From NCBI GenBank assembly GCA_036768485.1, contig JAVLUZ010000007.1:1-64000 (forward strand): a stretch of 64,000 nucleotides of DNA, given 5' to 3'. Position numbers and translations under genes: made by a program. Origin of the DNA: Mermis nigrescens. Taxonomy: Eukaryota > Nematoda > Enoplea > Mermithida > Mermithidae. The notes below the pieces were generated by a model, which saw only the letters and a list, made by a program, of their open reading frames with translations, was not told where the DNA came from and ran no database searches. Below are positions 57,694 to 64,000 of this stretch, piece by piece. Within the stretch, counting starts at the first letter, position 1. Every line of letters starts with the position of its first letter.

Positions 57694-57872
57694 CAGGCAC
57701 GTACGTATCTCTGGGGAAAGGGATATAGGTGGATTTCGGACCCCCTAAAATTCGGAAAAATCTGACTTTTTAAACGTTATTTTGTGCTATTTTTAGCATT
57801 TTTACGCTAGGTCCTCCCGAAAATTGGTGTTGAACCCCTAAAATGGGACAGCTAGCAACGTCGTGCCTCGTT
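57694..57872. mobile_element. hAT-type MITE beside a splice donor
   Basis: A CAGGCACGTACG left end and a diverged CGTCGTGCCTCGTT right end, with CGTATAAC on both sides (57686-57693 and 57873-57880), a perfect 8-bp duplication. The right end lies 31 bp from the exon C donor. Confidence 0.85.
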
Positions 57873-57903
57873 CGTATAACATTAAATTTTTCGTGTTAAG
57901 TAC

Positions 57904-58004
57904 CTCAAAAGCCAGAGGCTTTCCTTTTCTTGCTCAGACATTTTGTGTAAAGTGTCTCTTTTCATTAAGGTTTGCACTAATGCCGCATCTTCTTCGGTCA
58001 CATC
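57904..58004 (-). CDS. PI3K: Class I PI3K catalytic subunit exon C (linker to helical domain)
   Basis: The 101-nt exon encodes DVTEEDAALVQTLMKRDTLH and KMSEQEKESLWLL plus two bases of an Arg codon. It matches the p110 segment containing the motif R-D-x-L-x-x-[MI]-[ST]-E-Q-E-K-x-x-L-W at the start of the helical domain. The acceptor is CGTTTTAG|GAT and the donor GAG|GTACTT. Phase 0 entry and phase 2 exit fit exon B before it and exon D after it. Confidence 0.92.
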
Positions 58005-58565
58005 CTAAAACGCGAGACAAAAATTGAAATAAAAATTTTTATTGAAACTGGGGATAAAAATCAACTCGAAAATAATTACTATAATTAATAGTTAGTATGT
58101 AATTACGTAGTAGCATAGAAAACAAAAAAATCGTAATAAAATGCTGCATTTAAAAACGAAATCCACTTCGTACTTCAATTTTACATGTTGAAAATAATCT
58201 TATTCTAAATGTTTCACCTCACTTGGAATTTTTTCAGAATTTTTTACCGATTTTGTTAACAAAATTTGTCGTGACATCTCGAATGAGTTTTTATTAGTGC
58301 GGATGCATTGAGAACAATTTAATATACGGCGTTCATATGAGCCGCATTCCACCGCTGACAATTTTCAATAAATTACTACTTTATACTTCGATATACATAT
58401 GGTAAAGAAAACAACAATATCATGCCAGTCATGCGAGTCTACACATATACATGAGTCAAAACATTTGCTTGACGGGCGCAAACTTACGCTCCATTAATTT
58501 ATCAAAAGTATATGTAATTTTATTAACGAATTCATTAAGCACTATACATGTTGTACATACATAAG
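58005..58565. other. PI3K intron, no feature seen
   Basis: AT-rich sequence between exon C and the repeat block to the right. Confidence 0.4.
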
Positions 58566-59196
58566 CATACATGTAAAGCATGGAAATTCTGGAGGGGTAC
58601 GGGATAGTTAGGCCCAAAAAAACTTCAAAAAGTGCACTTTGGGTCTAAAAACATTGTTTTTTGACGTTTGAGACAATTACCGCTCTTTCTATAACAATAA
58701 AACATAGAAACTTTTCAAAAAATGTTGAAATCGAGAAAATTGAAGGTGTGGTCAAAAAATGGGTATACGGCGCTAAGAGCGAAAGTTTCAGTTTTATGCC
58801 AAAAATGAGCTAGAAACGCTTCAAAAGGCACACTATTTACAATTTTTCCACAAAAAACAGTTCTGGGGAGGTGGGTCGCAGACATACGTGGGCAGCAAGA
58901 AAATTCTGGGGGGGGTGCAAGATTTTTTTGAAGGTCGAAAATGGCCTTAAAAATGGTGGTATGGCGATAAAAACACCATTTTTCGACGTTTCTCATCAAG
59001 CACTATCCATTGGCATCAAAAAATTGCGAAAAAAACGAAAAAAATTTTCAAAAATTGAATTCTGGGGGGTATTTTGATTTCTGGGGGGGGGTATTTTGGT
59101 TTCTGGGGTGCATACCCCCCCCTCCAAACCCCCCACGCCCAGGTGTGGTCGCAGATATTTTGCGGATGGATCAGTGGCCATTCTGGGGGTCATATC
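58566..59196. mobile_element. Family B-like element interrupted by a family A MITE
   Basis: It starts CATACATGTAAAGCATGG, with AAACATTGTTTTTTGACG and CGGCGCTAAGAGCG inside. After the family A insertion it resumes as TATTTTGCGGATGGATCAGTGGCC, matching the uninterrupted order at 47090-47130 (GGTCGCAGCATTTTGTGGG). Confidence 0.7.
58883..59147 (+). mobile_element. Family A MITE with perfect 8-bp target duplication
   Basis: The ends are CATACGTGGGCAGCAAG and CCACGCCCAGGTGTG. GTCGCAGA is present on both sides (58875-58882 and 59148-59155). It is inserted in the family B-like element and is nearly the same as the copy at 31301. This fixes family A as an 8-bp-duplicating, hAT-like family. Confidence 0.93.
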
Positions 59197-59311
59197 CACA
59201 CATGGGCGTGGGGGGTTTGGGGGTATGCACCCCCCAGAAGTTGAAATACCCCCCCCAGAAATTTTTTTGCTTTTTCAGCAATTCCCAGAATTTCGGTGCT
59301 GCCCATTTATG
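59197..59311 (-). mobile_element. Family A MITE, short internal-deletion copy
   Basis: The ends are CACACATGGGCGTGGGGGG and GGTGCTGCCCATTTATG, with only about 115 bp between the outer ends. The flanks GTCATATC and GTCACATA agree partly. Confidence 0.75.
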
Positions 59312-60399
59312 GTCACATACCCCAAGAATAAATCGATTAATCCCTTGTAACCTATGTGGCCTTGAAGGAATATATTTCTCACCCGCCCGCCACCTCTCAA
59401 GAATTTTCTAGTATTTTCCGGAATGATCGCAAAACCCGTTTGAAGCGCCTTTAGTTGGGGGTCTTAGTTGGGGGCATTACATTTTGACTATATTTCAATT
59501 CCATTAAATTTTTTTTGGTAAATTTTTTTATATTTGTATCGTCAATGAAGAAAGAGCCTCGTCAGAAGGACAGAATTTGGTTATTAATTTTTTTAATTTT
59601 TATACAATTAGGCTTTTTGTGCCTATCCATCGTCTCAAGCTACAGAAAAGGCATTCTAGAGAAATTCTACGGCTAAATTCTCGTACAATGCATGTAAAAA
59701 TTCATGTTGAGCGTTTAAATATATGTGATCACTTCACCAATCTCAATCGGCCCTCTGATCCTCAAAATGTAAGATTATATTACAACATTTAAATTTAAAA
59801 AACCAAAGATATATAAAAATTATTAATTTGAATTTTTCGCAAGAATTCTCTTATAAAATGATGTTGCCCCGTTTTAGTGTTTTTAATTTTTTAAGCAATA
59901 TAATGTGGGTTTTCTTGACTTTTTTGAAATTCAATATAAATATTAATTAAATATTGATAACAAGAGTTAATTAGATTATCAAAAATTTGTATAAGATGCG
60001 AGTAAATTCGAAAAGTAGGAAAAGTTCAAGTTTATTACAAAAAATTTGAATTTCTATAATAAGATATAATTTTATGAATGTGCCATACTTTTGCTTACAT
60101 GTTTGCCTAAAAAATTCAGGAAATGGTAAAAAATCACTTTAAGTAGGAAGAATGAAATTCTGATTCTCGATCGAAAAAATTTAAACATCGAAGACAAGTT
60201 TACGTATAAAATGCCGTGAAAAAATCAAAACTCTACAGAAGTTCTTGTGATAAAAACATATCCGCAAATGCTAATCAAATTCTGCGGTCATTTTTAATAA
60301 TTTGTAATTTTAAAATTCTTCTTAATCTAACTTTATGTAAAATTTTTGATTTATGTATAATTTTCCTCCGGAATTTTTTGTTTTGTATGCACATGTCAC
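59312..60399. other. PI3K intron, no exon seen
   Basis: AT-rich. Chance frames only (59577-59792 and 60216-60455, plus). No recognisable element ends. Confidence 0.4.
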
Positions 60400-60574
60400 C
60401 AGGGGCGGATTTAGGAGGGGGGCGGTCGCCCCCCCCCCACATTGGCCCAAATTAATGCGCAGAAGTAAGGATTTTTTAGCAATTTTTAGCGATTTTCGGG
60501 TTAAAACTGCCAATTTTACCGCCCAAGTCAGGGTTCCGCCCCCCCCCATTTGGAAAATCCTGGATCCGCCACTG
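60400..60574. mobile_element. hAT MITE (CAGGGGCGGAT ends), perfect target duplication
   Basis: A 175-bp element with ends CAGGGGCGGATTTAGG and CCTGGATCCGCCACTG. CATGTCAC flanks both sides (60392-60399 and 60575-60582). The overlapping frames on both strands are artefacts of this element. Confidence 0.96.
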
Positions 60575-61197
60575 CATGTCACGAGGGACACGATTTCAGG
60601 CATCTGTGTACAGATATGAATACCTATACTAGAAAACGTTAGCATTATGTCTTGATGTAATACATTATCGTTTTATAATATTACGAAAATTATGTTTATT
60701 TTTACCCACTCGCATTACAATATGCGCAAAATCCCATGTTGTACATAATATAAATTGCTGTTTTCGAAAACGCGTAATATGATAACATCTTGAATTATTT
60801 TCGCAAGATTTTAATCATTATATTATAGTGCTCCGTTTCTTTCTTTTATTTTTCTACATAGCCTATATTTTAGCGTTTTCTACATTAAATCGTACACTAC
60901 ATCTTTATTTTAATCATTTTCGTGATTTGTCTTTGTTTTCGGACAATAGTACAGCCAATGTTTCCGCCAATAAATGTCTCATGTGCATTTTTCGCCCAAA
61001 GGTCGCGGCAGCACCTCAACGACAATCGATTATGCGGACACAAAATTAATAAAAATTCTATATATGTATGTAAGTTTACTACTCACGAAACATCGTTTCA
61101 CGGGTTTAATCCTCAAATAAGTCAATTATAGGACACTAGGTTTAATATTTTTCACATTGGGTTTAATGTAATTTTTTCATTGGAAGCAAAAACTTAC

Positions 61198-61394
61198 GGA
61201 AATAGATTTTGGCAATTTGTACTTATCCTTGGCGTTAGGCACCCAAAAGCCATTGTGAAGCATGCGAACGTATTCGCGGATTTGGCGTTTGTCCGGGAAA
61301 AAAACCTGGGCGTCGTAGTGACTAAAGGCGACTTCGAGGCAGGCCGTATCGGGATCCGGGTTGGAATTATTGTGGCCCAGCGGATTGAGTACTC
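61198..61394 (-). CDS. PI3K: Class I PI3K catalytic subunit exon B (end of C2 domain)
   Basis: The 197-nt exon encodes VLNPLGHNNSNPDPDTACLE then VAFSHYDAQVFFPDKRQIRE and ends YKLPKSIS. It corresponds to the end of the C2 domain of p110 proteins (LLNPIG..GSNP....PCLELEF......FP). The acceptor is TTTTTTGGTAG|GA and the donor TCC|GTAAGT, a strong consensus. It starts with two bases completing a codon and leaves in phase 0, matching exon C. Confidence 0.93.
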
Positions 61395-61455
61395 CTACCA
61401 AAAAAGAAACCGCATCGCCGAATTCGATTTATTTCGGATGGGTGGGTCTCAAGAT

Positions 61456-61642
61456 CAGGGGCGGATTTGAGGGCGGCCGCCCCTCCCCATTGGTTTAAAA
61501 TAATGCGCAAAATTAAGCATTTTTGAGCAAGTTTTAGCGATTTTCGGGTTAAAACGGCTAATTTTTCCGCCCAAGTCAGGGTTCCGCCACCCCCCCCCTT
61601 AGGGGTACCGCCCCTCTTAGGAAAATCCTAGATCTGCCACTG
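61456..61642. mobile_element. hAT MITE (CAGGGGCGGAT family), perfect target duplication
   Basis: A 187-bp element with ends CAGGGGCGGATTTGAGG and CCTAGATCTGCCACTG. CTCAAGAT flanks both sides (61448-61455 and 61643-61650). It lies about 60 bp upstream of the exon B acceptor, close to where a branch point would be expected. Confidence 0.96.
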
Positions 61643-61650
61643 CTCAAGAT

Positions 61651-62162
61651 TTAGGGTGGGAAAGGTTAGCCCGTCAATTCATTATTGAAAAAAATTTTTC
61701 GGTCAATTTCGTTTATTTTAATTTATGACAAAAAACGGAAAATGCGGGAAATGCTGTAAAAAAATTTATCGGCCGAAACTACGCAGAAATAGATTTAAAG
61801 CGTCAACTTTTAGGTAAAAGTTGGCGTAATGCCCCCCCCCCCAAATGTTGCATAAGTCTATTATCAATATTAATTCAATTTAGCGACTATTAGTCGATAA
61901 GTTTTTACTATTACCGATCCTGAGTTATTTTTTTATCTTGATTTTTTCCGTATTTCAGCACAAATATGCTTCCTTTCAGCGATTGATTTTTTTAAAGATT
62001 TATTAGTGATTTTAAGTGATTTTAAACTTAAGTCATCTTTCATTTGAACTTTTTTAAGTGCGGCCAATCGTCTTCTTTTCCTCAGCAATGGGCTGATTCA
62101 TTAAGGCGTGCTAGCGGGAAAAAATTTTATATGAAAAGCGAGGGCGCACTTTGACCGTTAAC
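61651..62162. other. PI3K intron, no feature seen
   Basis: AT-rich with one C-run near 61830. Confidence 0.4.
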
Positions 62163-62570
62163 CATACATGCACAGTATGGAAATTCTGGGGGGGGGTTGA
62201 AACCCCAAAGTGCCTTTCTTGGACCCAAAAATGGCCGGTACGCGTTAGAAAACATCGTTTTTTGGCGTTTCTCACGATACTCTATCCTTCTAGAGCATGA
62301 AATCATGAAAAAATTTCGAAAAAGTCGAATAAATTGGCCAATATATGGTTTAAAACATGAATATATGGCGCGAAGCGCCGAAAATTTGGCGATTTTGAGC
62401 AAATAGATAGCCAAAAACCCTTAAAAAGACACTTTTTCTACCAATTTTCAGGTAAGTTTAGGAAACTTTTGAAAAATCGCCAATTCTGGGGAAAGGGTAA
62501 AAATTTTTTGCGGGGGTGAAAAATGATTCTGCGGGGGTGAAAACCCCCCAACCCCCCAAGATCATGTATG
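62163..62570. mobile_element. Family B MITE with perfect 8-bp target duplication
   Basis: The ends are CATACATGCACAGTATGG and CCCCCAAGATCATGTATG. CCGTTAAC flanks both sides (62155-62162 and 62571-62578). It contains an exact GGCGCGAAGCGCC at 62367-62379. This is the reference copy of family B in the window. Confidence 0.94.
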
Positions 62571-62810
62571 CCGTTAACCAAAACTTTCGCCATAAAAATA
62601 ACGAAAATTAGGAAATTAAACGAAAAAACAAAGATATATACATAAAATTAAAAGCGACAAAAACTAATATAGGATTATTAATTTATTACCAGAAACGAGT
62701 CCAGTCCGATAAGATCGGGGATAGCCGAAAAGCTCAAAATCAGGTATAAAAAAGACTGCAAAGTAAAAAATGCAAAAAAGCATTAAATTTGAAAAAACGG
62801 ATAGAACTAC

Positions 62811-63032
62811 CTCAAAGCCCTTCGGGTAACTCCACAAAATGCAACGATTTATTATCGGAAATGAGGCGACCGTTAAAATCGATCAGGCGCAAGTTGGCCC
62901 AGGCCAACGGAAACGAATCGATCGGTTCGGGGGCCGCCCCACTTCCTTCTTCCGCTTTTTAGTTGCGCATATAGCGAAACAAATTTGGGCGTTGTACGGT
63001 ATGTCTTTCATATACAAATCGAATTCGACCAC
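62811..63032 (-). CDS. PI3K: Class I PI3K catalytic subunit exon A (C2 domain), frame broken
   Basis: The minus strand reads VVEFDLYMKDIPYNAQICFA then ICATKK. After a one-base shift it reads AEEGSGAAPEPIDSFPLAWA and NLRLIDFNGRLISDNKSLHF then VELPEGL. This is the p110 C2 strand series (YDIYIPDLP.AA.LC.SIC, then CPLAW.N..LFDY). The shift falls at a five-A run (plus strand T5, 62956-62960); one more A would restore the frame. The acceptor is TGCTCAG|GTGGTC and the donor GAG|GTAGTT, but the codon before the donor is TGA (62814-62812), where the family has an acidic residue. Two defects in one exon suggest either a pseudogene or uncorrected sequence errors. Confidence 0.88.
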
Positions 63033-63084
63033 CTGAGCAGAGCATGACATAACACTGATGGTCAGATCCATGCGTCGAATTGGG

Positions 63085-63218
63085 GGTCTCAGCCATTTTT
63101 AACGGGTTGGGGGTATACGACCTACAATTTTTGGCCAAAAATGCCTAGGGGGTGTCAAAAAATTTTTGGCTAGGGGGGTGAAGAGGACGTCCGACTTTGG
63201 GTGGGGGATCCCAAATCC
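63085..63218. mobile_element. Family D MITE fragment
   Basis: GGGTTGGGGGTATACGACC, ACAATTTTTGGCCAAAAATG and GACGTCCGACTTTGGGTGGG match family D. It abuts the next element. Confidence 0.6.
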
Positions 63219-63219
63219 C

Positions 63220-63412
63220 TAGTGGCGGATCCAGGATTTTCCTAGGCGGACCTCTTAAGAGGGGATGGAACCCTGACTCTGCGCGGAAATACTCAGCTGT
63301 TTCAACCCGAAATTCGCTAAAAATCGGCTCAAAAATCCTTAATTATGCGCACTATTTCGAGCCAATGGGGCGGGGGAGAGGCGGCCGCCCACCGCCCCCT
63401 AAATTCGCCCTG
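63220..63412 (-). mobile_element. hAT MITE (GGCGGAT family), reversed and worn
   Basis: It begins TAGTGGCGGATCCAGG and ends GCGGCCGCC...AAATTCGCCCTG, reversed relative to 60400. The flanks agree at only 5 of 8 positions. Confidence 0.72.
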
Positions 63413-64000
63413 CACACACCCCCACTTACATGTATGGTCAGATCCGTATTTACGGGAGCCCTTTCACACATGGGCGTGGGGAAGAGTCTGAGGGGTCTGG
63501 ACCCTTGAGAATACGGTGGACCCCCGAAATAGATAGACCATTGAATAGAATTCTCGGTACTATTCTTGACAATTAAGCCGCGTCGGATTCCACCGGATTT
63601 TGAATTGCTGCACACCCCATACAAGGGCGTGGGTGTGTGAGGGTTTCAAACCTCGCCTAAGATCGATAAACCGCCAGAGTTGAATTTTTAGAGCTATTTT
63701 TGGTAATTTTGCCCCCATCTGACCCCCAAATTTTCGATTGTTCCCAAACCCCTAGGCTATTTGCTACCTATGTACAATATAGGAGCGTAAGCATAGATGC
63801 ACAGCACTGCCGCTCTGGGAGGAGGGTTCAAAAATTGAGCCTTTTCGACCAAAAATGACCACAAAAAGTGATACAAATGCTATAGTAGTGATAAAACTAC
63901 ATAATTTCACGGTTTCTGGTTCTGGTCAGCTATAAGAAGAAAGTTTTTAACTTTCATCCCTTTTATGCCTTAATTTTGTCTCACTTTCCCCCAGAATAAC
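63413..64000. repeat. Repeat debris to window edge
   Basis: Two diverged copies of the repeat seen at 12360 (about 63490-63620 and 63640-63740). The left end of a family B MITE starts at about 63794 (CATAGATGCACAGCACTG) and runs off the window. No PI3K exon upstream of exon A was recognised. Confidence 0.5.

Overview
This is a window of an AT-rich eukaryotic, almost certainly invertebrate animal, genome. The evidence is a set of spliced exons (GT-AG borders, phases that fit) for a class I phosphoinositide 3-kinase catalytic subunit, an F-box protein gene, and eukaryote-type DNA transposons (hAT, Merlin). Nothing places the species more precisely. Host coding sequence is sparse. Most of the window is layered transposon debris, chiefly short non-autonomous elements (MITEs) with G-runs at one end and C-runs at the other.

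Layout. 1-2.7 kb: a diverged GTGTAAA-rich repeat. 2.7-4.5 kb: a cluster of family A MITEs. 6.05-7.58 kb (minus): F-box/leucine-rich gene with one reading-frame break and a MITE just upstream. 8.26-10.49 kb: a foldback hAT element whose two arms each keep the acidic tail of a transposase. 10.5-16 kb: MITEs. 16.1-18.2 kb: a hAT containing a second hAT-like element. 18-26 kb: diffuse repeats. 26.19-28.33 kb: a composite bounded by two MITE termini and one shared 8-bp target duplication. 28.67-35.15 kb: a direct duplication around a dead Merlin transposase and two inverted GGGATTC arrays. 37-38 kb: an element inside an (AT)n tract. 40.0-41.8 kb and 53.15-55.85 kb: two copies of one compound hAT, the second with three levels of nesting. 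45.5-63.0 kb (minus): five PI3K exons (C2 domain, linker, helical domain and the segment after it), with introns of 1.4-6.6 kb full of transposons. The N-terminal exons lie beyond the right edge; kinase-domain exons were not found.

How it fits together. Nearly every element whose ends I could define is flanked by an 8-bp direct repeat, the hallmark of the hAT superfamily, so one transposition chemistry appears to have built most of the window. At least five otherwise unrelated element families carry the same near-palindrome, GGCGCGAAGCGCC (13 exact copies), whose core GCGAAGC is known as an exceptionally stable DNA mini-hairpin. That shared module is the best candidate here for something undescribed.

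Limits. All alignments were done by eye. Ends without a stated target duplication are approximate.
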